A DNA stretch of 64,000 nucleotides from Pseudomonas sp. N40(2020) (GTDB lineage Bacteria > Pseudomonadota > Gammaproteobacteria > Pseudomonadales > Pseudomonadaceae), in the NCBI RefSeq assembly GCF_014472415.1, contig NZ_JACSZV010000008.1, positions 62,001 to 126,000 of the forward strand. The letters run 5' to 3'. The notes below the pieces were generated by a model. The model was not told where the DNA came from. It ran no database searches and saw nothing but the letters and a program-made list of their open reading frames with translations. Positions 36,524 through 45,756 of the stretch are shown in pieces. Positions within the stretch are counted from its first letter, which is position 1. Each line of letters begins with the position of its first letter. The position numbers and the translations under genes were made by a program.

Positions 36524-38665
36524 ATGAAGTTCAAGTCGATCCAGTTTTCCGTTGCCGCTCTGGCCGGCGCCATCGTTCTCAGCGTGGTCGCCGCGCTGGT
36601 GTTATATGCGCTGTTCTCCGGCGCCCGCACCCAAGAGATGGTGCAGCAGCGCACTCAGGCCCAGTTCGAGCAAGTCATCGAACAGCGCCTGACTTCGCTG
36701 GCGCAGACCCAGGTCAGCCAGATCCAGCGCGAACTCGAAGCGCCGTTGTTGATTGCCGGTGGGCTGGTGCGGGTCAATGCCCTGCTCGGCGCGCCGGGTG
36801 CCGATGGCCAGCCGCGACTGACCGTCAGCCGTGAGCAACTGATCAGCCTGATCAAAGAAAACGTCGAAAAGAACCCGAAGATTCTGGGTACTTACATCGG
36901 CTGGGAAAAAAACGCACTGGACCACAATGACGCAGCCTACGTCGGCACTAGCGTAGTCGGTATCGATTCGGCCAACGGGCGCTTCCTGCCATGGTGGTTC
37001 CGCAATGACGACGGCACCCTGGGCCTGGACAAACTGGTGGACGTCGACGACCAGAAAGTCCTGTCCACCGGCGTGCGTGCCAGCGAGTACTACCTGTGCT
37101 CGAAAGAGAGTAAAAAATCCTGCGTGATCGATCCGGCGCCCTACAAGGTCGGCGACAAGATCGTCATGCTCGCCTCGTTTATTGAACCGATCATGCTCGA
37201 CGGCGCGTTCCAGGGCATCGTTGGCGCCGACCTGTCGGTGAACTTCATTCAGGAAATGCTCCTCGCTGCGAACCAGAAGCTGTACAGCGGCGCCGGGCAA
37301 ATGGCCCTGGTCGGCAGCAACGGGCGGATCGTTGCCTACACCAAGGACCCGAGCAAATTCGGCGAGAAGGTCAGCGACATTCTCGACGCCGAGCAGATCG
37401 CCAACATGGCCAATCTCAAGCGCGGCGAAGTCACCTACTCCGTCGACAAGGACAAGGGCCGGATCGAACTGTACCTGCCGTTCGGCATCGGCCAGACCGA
37501 CGCACGCTGGACGCTGATGCTGCAACTGCCGCTCGACGCGGTGATGGCCGACTTGCAGAAACTGCAGGCCGACCTCGACGCCCAGCGCAAATCCGACACC
37601 TTCGGCATGGCCATGGTCGGCCTGATCATTGCCGGCATCGGCCTGCTGGTGATCTGGCTGGTGGGCCACGGCATCGCCCGACCGCTGAAGCAAATGGTCG
37701 CCATGCTGGATGACATCGCTCAGGGCGAAGGTGATCTGACGCGTCGTTTGAGCAGTGATCGCAGCGATGAACTGGGCTCGATCGCCAAGGGCTTCAACAC
37801 TTTCCTGAGCAAGTTGCAGGCGATGATCACGCAAGTGGTGACGTCGGTGCAGAGCGTCAGTGATTCTTCCGAACACACGGCCGACATCGCGATTCGCACC
37901 AACATCGGCATACAGAAACAAATGGCCGAGATCGAGCAGGTCGCCACTGCCGTGCACGAAATGACCGCTACCGCGCAGGACGTCGCGCGCAATGCGACCC
38001 AGGCTGCGCAAGCCGCCAGTCATGCCGATCAGGCCGCCAGCCAGGGCATGCAGATCGTCCGTGATACTTCGAATTCGATTGGCGTGCTAGCTGTGGAAAT
38101 CGGCAAGGCTGTGGACGTGGTGCAAACACTGGCCAAGGACAGCGAGAACATCAACGCGATCCTTACCGCGATTCGCGGGATTGCCGAGCAAACCAACCTG
38201 TTGGCGCTTAACGCGGCCATCGAGGCGGCGCGCGCCGGGGAACAGGGTCGTGGTTTTGCCGTGGTCGCGGACGAAGTGCGCAATCTGGCGCAGAAGACCC
38301 AGAAAGCCACCGAAGAAATCCAGTCCATGATTCAGCAACTGCAACAAGGCACCCGCGACGTGGTGCGGGTCATGGAAGACAGCCAGAATCGCACCGACGA
38401 AAGCGTGCAGCACGCGGCAAAAGCGGCCGAGGCGCTGGAGACGATTACTCAGGCAGTGTCGGTGATCAATGACATGAACACGCAGATTGCCAGTGCGGCC
38501 GAGGAGCAGAGTGCGGTCGCCGATGACATCAACCGCAACGTGATCAATATCGGGCAAGTGGCCAATGAAGTGGCGGGCGGCGCGGATGAGTCGAGTTCGG
38601 CGAGTGCCGATCTGACCAAATTGGCGGAGCAACAGCGACGGTTGATCAATCAGTTCAAGGTCTGA
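36524..38665 (+). CDS. methyl-accepting chemotaxis protein, dCache_1 type (TlpQ/McpU-like)
   Basis: 713-residue chemoreceptor. TM1 at about 10-32, periplasmic dCache domain about 35-360 ([77 protein letters not shown]), TM2 about 365-388 ([20 protein letters not shown]), HAMP, then a cytoplasmic signalling domain with the hairpin tip [20 protein letters not shown]. No C-terminal pentapeptide. Length and periplasmic motifs resemble P. aeruginosa TlpQ and P. putida McpU, which sense polyamines and histamine; the ligand here is an inference. Confidence 0.9.
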   Translation: MKFKSIQFSVAALAGAIVLSVVAALVLYALFSGARTQEMVQQRTQAQFEQVIEQRLTSLAQTQVSQIQRELEAPLLIAGGLVRVNALLGAPGADGQPRLTVSREQLISLIKENVEKNPKILGTYIGWEKNALDHNDAAYVGTSVVGIDSANGRFLPWWFRNDDGTLGLDKLVDVDDQKVLSTGVRASEYYLCSKESKKSCVIDPAPYKVGDKIVMLASFIEPIMLDGAFQGIVGADLSVNFIQEMLLAANQKLYSGAGQMALVGSNGRIVAYTKDPSKFGEKVSDILDAEQIANMANLKRGEVTYSVDKDKGRIELYLPFGIGQTDARWTLMLQLPLDAVMADLQKLQADLDAQRKSDTFGMAMVGLIIAGIGLLVIWLVGHGIARPLKQMVAMLDDIAQGEGDLTRRLSSDRSDELGSIAKGFNTFLSKLQAMITQVVTSVQSVSDSSEHTADIAIRTNIGIQKQMAEIEQVATAVHEMTATAQDVARNATQAAQAASHADQAASQGMQIVRDTSNSIGVLAVEIGKAVDVVQTLAKDSENINAILTAIRGIAEQTNLLALNAAIEAARAGEQGRGFAVVADEVRNLAQKTQKATEEIQSMIQQLQQGTRDVVRVMEDSQNRTDESVQHAAKAAEALETITQAVSVINDMNTQIASAAEEQSAVADDINRNVINIGQVANEVAGGADESSSASADLTKLAEQQRRLINQFKV

Positions 38666-38680
38666 AAAACGAAGAGCCCC

Positions 38681-39304
38681 TCACCCCGGAGTCAAACACT
38701 CCGGTCCATTGAGCTTCGGATCATTCACCAGATTCGCCAACACCCGCTCGCGCAACGCGGCGGGTTCACTGGCCAGCAGCGCCTGCAAGGTATGCAGCGG
38801 CGTCTCGGGATCGAGCCAGGCCGCCTGCCCCGCCTCATCCAGAATCAACGGTCGTCGCTGACTGGCCGCTGACTGAGTGATCACCGCCGTGCTCAGCCAC
38901 ACCTGCTCCTGCACCGGATACGCTTCCCAGATCGCCGCAAAAAACAGCGAAGAGCCCTCACCCGGCGTCAGCCAGTACGGGCGCTTGCGCTGGGTCCCGC
39001 GCCATTCATAAAAACCGTTGGCCGGCAGCAGGCAACGACGCAGACGCAAGGCTTCACGAAACATCGGCTGCTCGGCCACCGTTTCCGCCCGGGCGTGGGC
39101 CGGGGTACGCGACAGATCGGTCAGCCACGGCGGCGTCAGCCCCCAGCGCGCACGGGCCAGAGTGCGTTCGCCATCTTCACCGGCACGCAGCATCAACACC
39201 GAATCGTTGGGGGAAATGTTCCACTGCGCCAGTTGATCGGCGGGAAAACCTGGCAGCGCCGCGAAGTCGCGGTTCCAGCGAAACAGGGCATAACGTCCAC
39301 ACAT
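38681..39304 (-). CDS. SRAP-domain protein (YedK/HMCES family) with variant active site
   Basis: 207-residue SOS-response-associated peptidase-like protein. The family caps abasic sites in single-stranded DNA by a thiazolidine bond to Cys2, which is present after Met removal (MCGRYALF). The acidic residue is kept as Glu100 in ANGFYEW. Two other active-site positions differ from E. coli YedK: the Asn of N-A-R-x-E-T is His70 (PAHARAET), and the late His of the IHDRMP-type motif is Ser148 (AASQRRPLIL). Family membership is clear, but chemistry could differ. Neighbours on the same strand are two small proteins of unknown role. Confidence 0.9.
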   Translation of the reverse strand: MCGRYALFRWNRDFAALPGFPADQLAQWNISPNDSVLMLRAGEDGERTLARARWGLTPPWLTDLSRTPAHARAETVAEQPMFREALRLRRCLLPANGFYEWRGTQRKRPYWLTPGEGSSLFFAAIWEAYPVQEQVWLSTAVITQSAASQRRPLILDEAGQAAWLDPETPLHTLQALLASEPAALRERVLANLVNDPKLNGPECLTPG

Positions 39305-39340
39305 GGGGCAACACGTCTCACAAATAAAACGAACGTCAGC

Positions 39341-39601
39341 CTAACAGACCAGCGTACCGGGGAAGCTCTCCGGTTCATCGCCGGGTAGCGGCAGCGCGGC
39401 ATTGTACGCGGTGATCAGTTCAAGCGCGTATTCGGCCTTATCATTGTCGACCGACAGCCCCAACAGGCCAAAGATCGGCAACTCGCCCGTGCCGCCGAGC
39501 AGATCCCGCCCCATCAGGTGCGCCTCGATGCCTTCGCTGGCAAGCATGCCCTTGAGCATCTCGCCTTCCATCAGGTTTTCCGGCTCGTAGATTCGCTGCA
39601 T
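39341..39601 (-). CDS. DUF2007 domain protein
   Basis: 86-residue protein of the putative signal-transducing DUF2007 family (GlnB-like small fold). It starts MQRIYEPENLMEGEMLKGML, followed by EGIEAHLMGRDLLGGTGELP, typical of the family. Molecular function unknown. Nine base pairs downstream of the zinc-ribbon gene on the same strand, with which it is commonly paired in Pseudomonas. Confidence 0.85.
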   Translation of the reverse strand: MQRIYEPENLMEGEMLKGMLASEGIEAHLMGRDLLGGTGELPIFGLLGLSVDNDKAEYALELITAYNAALPLPGDEPESFPGTLVC

Positions 39602-39610
39602 GGGCGCCCC

Positions 39611-39793
39611 TCATTCGTTTTCGCTGAAGACTTCCAGGTGCCACTCATCCTCGTGAACCTGTAATACAAACGTGATCGGTCGACAACACACCTGACAGTC
39701 CTCGATGTAGGTCTGATCACCGCCGGACAGGTCCACTGTCGTCTCGACCTCTTCACCACAATACGGACATTCATACAGTGCGCTTTCCAGCAT
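39611..39793 (-). CDS. CPXCG-motif cysteine-rich zinc-ribbon protein
   Basis: Only 60 residues. Cys9-P-Y-Cys12-G and Cys33-Q-V-Cys36 (plus Cys37) make a probable zinc ribbon, followed by a hydrophobic/acidic C-terminus VLQVHEDEWHLEVFSENE. Named family of unknown function. Its conserved partnership with the DUF2007 gene suggests a shared role. Confidence 0.87.
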   Translation of the reverse strand: MLESALYECPYCGEEVETTVDLSGGDQTYIEDCQVCCRPITFVLQVHEDEWHLEVFSENE

Positions 39794-39935
39794 CGCGGTC
39801 TCCCAAGTGACTTGTGCGTATAATCGCCGGTCTATTTGCAGGGCTATTTTTGTCTGGCTACTTTTTCAGACCGTGCCCCGTTGGTTTTCGATCAAAACCT
39901 TTACTTACCCTAGCCGTTTCCAACAAGAGAGCATG

Positions 39936-41099
39936 ATGGGCGAATTCGATGCCATCCGACCTTACGACGACAGCGAAGTACCTGCGGTACTGGCAAGACT
40001 GCTCGGCGACAAGGCGTTTCTAGATATCCTCACCCACTTCCGCTTCCCGCGTTTTGCCGGTGCCTTCGGCTGGATGCTCAAACCACTTATAGCCCATCGG
40101 CTGCGTCGTGAGTTCGCCGATGTGACGTCAGTGGCGACCTTGCAGGACAAAGTCGAGTTCTACGTCGACCACACCATCGAGCGCGCCACCGATGGCGTGA
40201 CCTATACCGGTGTCGAGCAATTCAAGTCCGGCAGCGCGTATCTGTTCATCGCCAATCACCGCGACATCGTGATGGACCCGGCCTTCGTCAACTACGCCGT
40301 GTATCACGCCGGCCTGCCGACGCCGCGCATCGCGATTGGCGACAACCTGCTGCAAAAGCCGTTTGTCAGCGATCTGATGCGCCTGAACAAAAGCTTCATC
40401 GTTCACCGCTCGATCACCGGACGCCGCGAGAAAATGGCTGCGTACCAATTGCTGTCGGCCTACATCAACCACTCGATCCGCAACGACTGCGCCTCGATCT
40501 GGATCGCTCAGGCCGAAGGTCGGGCCAAGGACGGCGACGACCGTACCGAGTCGGCGATCCTCAAGATGTTCCACATGAGCCGCAAGGACGAGCCATTCGG
40601 TGAAGTCATTCAGTCGCTGAACGTCACCCCGGTGTCGATCAGCTACGAATACGACCCGTGCGACCAGGCCAAGGCCCGCGAGCTGTATATCCGCGCCACC
40701 ACCGGCACCTACGCCAAGGCGCCGGGCGAAGATGACGTGAGTATCGCCAAGGGCATCACCGGCTACAAAGGCCGGGTGCACGTGAACTTTGCCGCGCCAA
40801 TCACCGATCTGTTCGAAGACACCAAGCAATTGGCGGTCGAGATGGACAAGCAGATTCTCGGCGGTTATCGCCTGTTCCCGGTGCATTACCTGGCGTATGC
40901 GCAGTGGGCGGATGCTGATCCGCAGTTGAACGTGCCGAAGGCTGCCGAGGTGTTCCCGGCGGATGAACTGGCCAAGGCGCAGGAAGAGTGGCAGCAACGG
41001 TTGGACGCCTGCCCTGAAGAGCATCGTCCGTATCTGGTGCTGCAATATGCGACGCCGGTGCGCAATCAGTACCGGGTCAAGGCTGGGTTGGCGCTGTAA
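39936..41099 (+). CDS. 1-acyl-sn-glycerol-3-phosphate acyltransferase-like protein
   Basis: 387-residue PlsC-superfamily acyltransferase. The catalytic block reads IANHRDIVMDPAFVNYAVYH, in which His and Asp are separated by five residues instead of the usual four (NHxxxxD). NKSFIVHRSITGRREKMAAYQ and IWIAQAEGRAKDGDDRTESA correspond to the glycerophosphate-binding blocks. No predicted membrane anchor; peripheral membrane association is likely. Start choice is between ATG 39933 and ATG 39936; the second has better spacing from AAGAGAG. Substrate not known; the annotation is by fold. Confidence 0.82.
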   Translation: MGEFDAIRPYDDSEVPAVLARLLGDKAFLDILTHFRFPRFAGAFGWMLKPLIAHRLRREFADVTSVATLQDKVEFYVDHTIERATDGVTYTGVEQFKSGSAYLFIANHRDIVMDPAFVNYAVYHAGLPTPRIAIGDNLLQKPFVSDLMRLNKSFIVHRSITGRREKMAAYQLLSAYINHSIRNDCASIWIAQAEGRAKDGDDRTESAILKMFHMSRKDEPFGEVIQSLNVTPVSISYEYDPCDQAKARELYIRATTGTYAKAPGEDDVSIAKGITGYKGRVHVNFAAPITDLFEDTKQLAVEMDKQILGGYRLFPVHYLAYAQWADADPQLNVPKAAEVFPADELAKAQEEWQQRLDACPEEHRPYLVLQYATPVRNQYRVKAGLAL

Positions 41100-41116
41100 G
41101 CGCTTTCGGCAAGGTA

Positions 41117-41148
41117 CAAAAACGGCGCCCTCGAGCGCCGTTTTTTTA
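41117..41148 (+). terminator. terminator of the acyltransferase gene
   Basis: AAAAACGGCGC-cctcga-GCGCCGTTTTTTT (41117-41147). Between convergent genes; the A-tract lets it act on both strands. Confidence 0.92.
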
Positions 41149-41160
41149 TGCCGCCAATCA

Positions 41161-41439
41161 TCAGAAGCGGGTGCTGACCCACGAAATGAGCAGCGCCAGC
41201 CCCAGGCAGGCAAAGCCGAAGCGATAGAAAAACCGGTTCATGCGCAACGTTGCCCAATCGAGGATCGGCTCGGCGTTCGGCTGCGCCTGGCGCTGGGCCG
41301 CAATACTGGCCATTGCGCGTTGTTCACGGCGGCGAGTCGCGTGCAGCAGCCAACTGCCCGGGAAGGCCAGCAGCAGGGCCAACAGATTGATCAATTTGGC
41401 GGGATGGGCGGTAAACAGCGTCATCAAATGCAGCGACAT
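41161..41439 (-). CDS. small membrane protein of unknown function
   Basis: 92-residue protein with two predicted transmembrane helices (about 9-29, HPAKLINLLALLLAFPGSWL, and about 68-88, FFYRFGFACLGLALLISWV) separated by a basic/glutamine-rich loop. I recognise no family. Start taken as MSLHLMTLF at 41439; an in-frame ATG four codons earlier is possible. Convergent with the acyltransferase gene. Confidence 0.65.
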   Translation of the reverse strand: MSLHLMTLFTAHPAKLINLLALLLAFPGSWLLHATRRREQRAMASIAAQRQAQPNAEPILDWATLRMNRFFYRFGFACLGLALLISWVSTRF

Positions 41440-41618
41440 CACAGACCTCAAACTTAATCGGTGTGGCAGGCGCCAGACCGACGACTGCGGCGGGATTCTA
41501 CCGAAACCGGCCCCCGACGCCTCCCTTTTACGACAAATAACCCATCAATCGACCGATGGCTGTCCTGTGTCACGGCTTCGTCATTTACATCGGCCACCAT
41601 GCGCGCCTCGAAACACAC

Positions 41619-41837
41619 ATGGAATGCGACATGCTTCACGCTGAAAACCAGGACCGTCTCTACCTCATCACCCCATCCGACGAACAGCAGAGCCTCGTCG
41701 GCAGCCTTGCCTTCAATGTTCAGGATCGCCATTGGCTGGTGTATTGCGCACTGGGCGGGCATCAACATGCGGATTTGCCCGAGACGGATTTGCTGACTGG
41801 GGTCAGCGTGCTCGATTTCTATTCGCAAGCTGCGTGA
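41619..41837 (+). CDS. small hypothetical protein
   Basis: 72-residue soluble protein starting MECDMLHAENQDRLYLITPS and containing LVGSLAFNVQDRHWLVYCAL. No family recognised, but the sequence looks protein-like (balanced hydrophobic pattern) and the strand choice is supported by this. The opposite-strand frame over the same DNA (41454-41828) is compositionally less convincing. An earlier in-frame ATG at 41556 exists. Confidence 0.5.
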   Translation: MECDMLHAENQDRLYLITPSDEQQSLVGSLAFNVQDRHWLVYCALGGHQHADLPETDLLTGVSVLDFYSQAA

Positions 41838-41840
41838 GTC

Positions 41841-42006
41841 AAGAGCCCCTCACCCTAACCCTCTCCCGGAGGGAGAGGGGACTGACCGAGATGAATATTT
41901 AAGTTACGTCGACCTGAAATATCGAGCCGTACTCAAGCCTTGAAAAGCCCCCAATCGGCTCCCTTCCCCCTCGCCCCCCTGGGGGAGAGTGCTGGGGTGA
42001 GGGGGA
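41841..42006. repeat. composite intergenic repeat with CCCTCACCCTAACCCTCTCCC-type ends
   Basis: Left end GAGCCCCTCACCCTAACCCT followed by a hairpin CTCTCCC-ggag-GGAGAGGGG; right end CCCCCTCGCCCCCCTGGGGG...GGGGTGAGGGGG. Between them about 80 bp that I recognise as a recurring spacer in P. fluorescens-group genomes (GACCGAGATGAATATTTAAG ... TTGAAAAGCCCCCAATCGGC). The ends are imperfect inverted copies, so the whole is MITE/REPIN-like. A short related piece occurs at about 38675-38690. Confidence 0.75.
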
Positions 42007-42046
42007 TGGATCTTCCAGACAACCCGAATCCAGAACCTGCACACAT

Positions 42047-42085
42047 GAAAAAGCCCGGAACCATCACTGGCCCCGGGCTTTTTCA
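42047..42085 (-). terminator. terminator of the YajG lipoprotein gene
   Basis: AAAAAGCCCGG-aaccatcactgg-CCCCGGGCTTTTT; on the minus strand the stem is followed by T5. Sixteen bp past the stop. Confidence 0.85.
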
Positions 42086-42100
42086 CATCTGGCGAATGCC

Positions 42101-42685
42101 TTATTCAGCAAGCACCTGCCCAACAGTCGGATCCTTGAACAGACGCGTCAACGCATCGCTCAACACGTCACTCACCAGTTTGGTGTTGGTTTCCTGATTC
42201 GGCGCCATGCCGAAACGCTGGTCCAGCGATGCGCCGTAACGGCCGCTGTAGCGGCGGTTGGCGTTCTGTACGTCGGAGCGGAAGGTTGCGCCGATGGTCG
42301 CTTCGGTCACGTACATGCCTTCTTTAGGCGACTGATATTTCAGTTCCGCCAGGGTCACGGTCAACTGGGGAGCATTCGGCGCGTTGTTGGTCGGGGTGAA
42401 CCCGAGCAGACGCACGGCGGCTTCAGCCTGAGCCTGCAACTTCGGCAGGATCTGCTCGCGTTGCACGGTGATGGCGCTGGTTTCCGGGTAAAGACCACCA
42501 CGGGTGCCCAGGGTTGGCGACGGACGACCGTCAACCACACGCACTACCACAGGCTGGCCACGGCCGACGGCTGGCAATTGCGTGGTCAGCTTCGGTTCCG
42601 GACTCAGTTGTTGCGGGCTGTGGGCGCAGCCGGCCAGAGTCAAACCGGCCACAGTGATCAAACCGAACAACAGGCGTTGCAACAT
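42101..42685 (-). CDS. YajG family lipoprotein
   Basis: 194-residue lipoprotein: signal peptide MLQRLLFGLITVAGLTLAGC with Cys20 as lipidation site, then VVVRVVDGRPSPTLGTRGG, the YajG family signature, and the C-terminal SDVLSDALTRLFKDPTVGQ. Function unknown; YajG accompanies ampG in enterobacteria. ATG at 42685 fits the signal peptide. Confidence 0.9.
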   Translation of the reverse strand: MLQRLLFGLITVAGLTLAGCAHSPQQLSPEPKLTTQLPAVGRGQPVVVRVVDGRPSPTLGTRGGLYPETSAITVQREQILPKLQAQAEAAVRLLGFTPTNNAPNAPQLTVTLAELKYQSPKEGMYVTEATIGATFRSDVQNANRRYSGRYGASLDQRFGMAPNQETNTKLVSDVLSDALTRLFKDPTVGQVLAE

Positions 42686-42890
42686 GCTCTTCTCTCCAGA
42701 ATCAGGCACAAACAGGCCGGCAGTATAGCGGTGGGCCACTGCGGGTCACCAGCATCGCGAGGTGAATACTGAAATGTCTGACAAACCCTGTCGAAAGCGG
42801 TTCCTGTCACACATTCTTCACCACCCATACACCTTGACGTCACGGGTCGCTGGCAATCTTCAAACCAGTCCTCCAACAAGGTACTCGGCC

Positions 42891-43124
42891 ATGCGTTATC
42901 TGATCTCGTTGTTCGCCCCACGCCCACTGCACCGCAGCTTCGCCCTGCTCGATCGTAACGGCCATTGTCAGGCGTTCAAGCAGTGCAGCCTGCAACCAAT
43001 GGGCGATGGCTGGGTGGAAATCGAAGAAATCCGCCTGCAGTGGTTGAACCAGCCGCTGCCCGCCAGCGCCCGGGTCGTACCGCGACAAATGCGCGCACGG
43101 GCTCAAGTGCAGTTGACCATCTGA
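42891..43124 (+). CDS. small conserved hypothetical protein
   Basis: 77-residue protein MRYLISLFAPRPLHRSFALL... with LDRNGHCQAFKQCSLQPMGD and a basic C-terminus. No domain recognised. ATG at 42891 begins the similarity-like, well-composed part; AAGG lies 9 bp upstream. Probably a Pseudomonas-specific conserved gene, from its protein-like composition. Confidence 0.65.
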   Translation: MRYLISLFAPRPLHRSFALLDRNGHCQAFKQCSLQPMGDGWVEIEEIRLQWLNQPLPASARVVPRQMRARAQVQLTI

Positions 43125-43830
43125 CCGGACGGCTAATAAAAGTCATTAAACACAACCAACTCCGCGCATTTCTTCGATACAATCTCCCCCCGATTATAAG
43201 GACGTCTCCTGATCGGGCCCCGCAACAGCGTCAATGCGCTTGCATCGACATCAAAAATCGCCCACAGAGAGCCGCCCACACAGATCGAGTGAAGTTGGCG
43301 CGCTTGCCTGTTCTTCCGGCAAAACCCCGCTTTTCGCGAATCTGCAGAGCTGTCATGACGCTCGGTCACTGAGCTGTTTTGCCTTCACGGGCACGGTGCC
43401 AGGCTTCGACAGCCCTTTTTTGAGGTTCACGTCTTCAAAAGAGCGTGAAAAAAACGGGTTTTCACAACTTCACAAGAGTGTGGCGAGCAAATGAATAGTT
43501 TTGCGTCTGAACATGCACCATTAGCGTCTGAAACAGCCCAACGACACAGGACCGGGTACACCTCGAATATCGGAGCCTGAAGCCTGTCCGCTACGGATTT
43601 GGTTGCACAAAATGGATGTCTCGACCATAAGTCGAATTGCCAGCCGCGCGCTGAAATGAGTTCATGGAACTCTTGAAGCCTGGCCGCATGCATCCATCGA
43701 AGTTGCGAAAAATTGCGAAGATTCGGACATGGCGAACTGACCCTCGTTACCTGGGGCATCACTGACCTGCCCCTGAACGCCTGGCAGCCATGCCGACAAT
43801 TTGGTGCTGCAGATTTTGGAGACGCGTTAA
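43125..43830 (+). other. 706-bp intergenic region / leader upstream of mqo
   Basis: No gene of clear identity. It holds a 30-codon open frame (43491-43580), a directly repeated GCGTCTGAA (43503 and 43524, 21 bp apart), and a TACAAT that could be a -10 (about 43177). Four-base stem GGCT/AGCC followed by CTTTTTT near 43402-43420 is a weak hairpin. The region must carry the mqo promoter. Could also hide a small RNA; nothing I recognise. Confidence 0.5.
43491..43580 (+). CDS. possible 29-residue leader peptide upstream of mqo
   Basis: ATG to TGA, encoding MNSFASEHAPLASETAQRHR and nine further residues. Weak ribosome-binding site (GAG 10 bp upstream). No family recognised, and chance occurrence is quite possible in 700 bp. 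Confidence 0.2.
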   Translation: MNSFASEHAPLASETAQRHRTGYTSNIGA

Positions 43831-45339
43831 ATGGCGCATAACGAAGCAGTCGACGTAGTACTGGTTGGGGCCGGCATCATGAGTGCCACCCTTGCCGTGC
43901 TGCTCAAAGAGCTCGATCCGGCGATCAAGCTGGAAGTTGTCGAGCTGATGGATTCCGGTGCTGCGGAGAGTTCCAACCCGTGGAACAACGCCGGTACCGG
44001 TCACGCTGGCCTGTGCGAGCTGAACTACACGCCGCAGGCTGCCGATGGCAGCGTCGACATCAAGAAAGCCGTGCACATCAACACCCAGTTCGAAGTGTCC
44101 AAGCAGTTCTGGTCGTACCTGACCAAGAAAGGCACCTTCGGCTCGTGCAAGTCCTTCATCAGCCCGGTGCCGCACCTGAGTTTTGTCCAGGGTGACAAAG
44201 GCGTTTCGTTCCTTAAGGAACGCTTTGACGTGTTGAGCAAGCACCACGCTTTCTCCGACATGGAATACACCGAAGACAAAGCCAAGATGGCCGAGTGGAT
44301 GCCGCTGATGATGCCGGGCCGCTCGCCGGACGAAGTGCTCGCTGCCACCCGCGTGATGAACGGCACCGACGTCAACTTCGGCGCCCTGACCAATCAGTTG
44401 CTCAAGCACCTGACCAGCGCACCCGACGCCCAGGTCAAATACTGCAAGCGCGTGACTGGCCTCAAGCGTAACGGCAACGGCTGGACCGTCAGCATCAAGG
44501 ACGTCAACAGCGGCAGCAGCCGTGAAGTCGACGCCAAATTCGTCTTCCTCGGCGCCGGTGGCGCGGCACTGCCGTTGCTGCAAGCCTCTGGAATCGAAGA
44601 AAGCAAAGGCTTCGGCGGCTTCCCGATCAGCGGCCAGTGGCTGCGTTGCGACAACCCGGACGTGGTCAAACACCACCAGGCCAAAGTCTACAGCCAGGCC
44701 GCCGTGGGTTCGCCGCCGATGTCGGTGCCGCACCTGGACACCCGCGTGGTCGATGGCAAGAAATCCCTGCTGTTCGGGCCATACGCCGGTTTCACCACCA
44801 AGTTCCTCAAGCACGGCTCCTTCATGGATCTGCCGATGTCGGTTCGCGCCGGCAACATCGGGCCGATGCTGGCGGTGGCGAAAAACAACATGGACCTGAC
44901 CAAGTACCTGGTCAGCGAAGTGATGCAGTCGATGGAGCAACGTCTTGAGTCCCTGCGCCGTTTCTACCCTGAAGCGAAAGCTGAAGACTGGCGCCTGGAA
45001 GTGGCCGGCCAACGGGTGCAGATCATCAAGAAAGACCCGAAAAAGGGCGGCATCCTGCAATTCGGTACCGAACTGGTGGCTGCGAAGGACGGTTCCCTCG
45101 CTGCTCTGCTCGGCGCATCCCCAGGTGCCTCGGTAACCGTTTCGATCATGCTGGAACTGATCGAGAAGTGCTTCCCGGGCAAGGCCAAGGCTGAATGGGC
45201 TGGCAAACTGGCCGAAATCTTCCCGGCCCGTGAAAAAGTACTGGAAACCGATGCTGCGCTGTATCGCAAGATCAACACGCAGAACAACATCGCACTGGAA
45301 CTGGTTGAAGAAAGCAGCGAGACCCCAAGCTACGCTTGA
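43831..45339 (+). CDS. mqo: malate:quinone oxidoreductase
   Basis: 502-residue FAD-dependent peripheral membrane enzyme oxidising malate to oxaloacetate with transfer to quinone, the TCA-cycle malate step in Pseudomonas. FAD motif [19 protein letters not shown] (about 6-24), [39 protein letters not shown] and [19 protein letters not shown] are characteristic. Position before hpt-upp-uraA corresponds to P. aeruginosa mqoB (PA4640) as I recall it. Long leader upstream, strong terminator downstream. Confidence 0.97.
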   Translation: MAHNEAVDVVLVGAGIMSATLAVLLKELDPAIKLEVVELMDSGAAESSNPWNNAGTGHAGLCELNYTPQAADGSVDIKKAVHINTQFEVSKQFWSYLTKKGTFGSCKSFISPVPHLSFVQGDKGVSFLKERFDVLSKHHAFSDMEYTEDKAKMAEWMPLMMPGRSPDEVLAATRVMNGTDVNFGALTNQLLKHLTSAPDAQVKYCKRVTGLKRNGNGWTVSIKDVNSGSSREVDAKFVFLGAGGAALPLLQASGIEESKGFGGFPISGQWLRCDNPDVVKHHQAKVYSQAAVGSPPMSVPHLDTRVVDGKKSLLFGPYAGFTTKFLKHGSFMDLPMSVRAGNIGPMLAVAKNNMDLTKYLVSEVMQSMEQRLESLRRFYPEAKAEDWRLEVAGQRVQIIKKDPKKGGILQFGTELVAAKDGSLAALLGASPGASVTVSIMLELIEKCFPGKAKAEWAGKLAEIFPAREKVLETDAALYRKINTQNNIALELVEESSETPSYA

Positions 45340-45349
45340 TCTAGCGGCA

Positions 45350-45392
45350 TAAAAAACGCCCCGTACTCAGTGAGTGCGGGGCGTTTTTTTAT
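45350..45392. terminator. bidirectional terminator
   Basis: AAAAAACGCCCCGTACTC-agt-GAGTGCGGGGCGTTTTTTT between convergent mqo and the next gene. Confidence 0.94.
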
Positions 45393-45406
45393 GCCTTGAG
45401 AAAACC

Positions 45407-45694
45407 TTAGCCGCGGCTTTTTTCGATCAGCTCGATGTAGTCCGGGGCGTTTCGCTGATCCTTGATCACCTCAACGAAAGTCTGGCCCTGCTCATCCTTG
45501 CCATCGACGTCGTAGCCAGCGGCAACGAAGAACGTCAGAAACCGCTCGAAATCATCAATGCGCAAGCCACGATAAGCCTTGATCAGTTTGTGCAGCGACG
45601 GCGAGGTGGCGTCGACCGGTTCAAAATCGAGGAACAGCTTGATCTGCTCATCGCCGATCTCGTCACCAATCACTTGTTTCTTATCTTTACGCAT
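45407..45694 (-). CDS. PA4642 family protein
   Basis: 95-residue soluble protein of a conserved Pseudomonas family (MRKDKKQVIGDEIGDEQIKL; LRIDDFERFLTFFVAAGYDV; ALIVEVIKDQRNAPDYIELI-type end, here TFVEVIKDQRNAPDYIELIE). Function unknown. Acidic, no signal peptide. Same gene order as P. aeruginosa around PA4642-PA4645. Confidence 0.85.
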   Translation of the reverse strand: MRKDKKQVIGDEIGDEQIKLFLDFEPVDATSPSLHKLIKAYRGLRIDDFERFLTFFVAAGYDVDGKDEQGQTFVEVIKDQRNAPDYIELIEKSRG

Positions 45695-45756
45695 TGCCGA
45701 CTCCAGCTCGCAGACATTTCACGGGCGGGCAGTTTACCCCTGCCCCGCCGCCGGGC

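Noticed and set aside
36602..38023. 473-codon open frame on the - strand
   Set aside because: Antisense to the chemoreceptor gene; no recognisable domain.
41454..41828. 124-codon open frame on the - strand, alternative to the small + gene
   Set aside because: Less protein-like composition than the + frame over the same DNA; no ribosome-binding site noted. The choice is not certain.
43759..45060. 433-codon open frame on the - strand
   Set aside because: Antisense to mqo; composition is that of a shadow frame.
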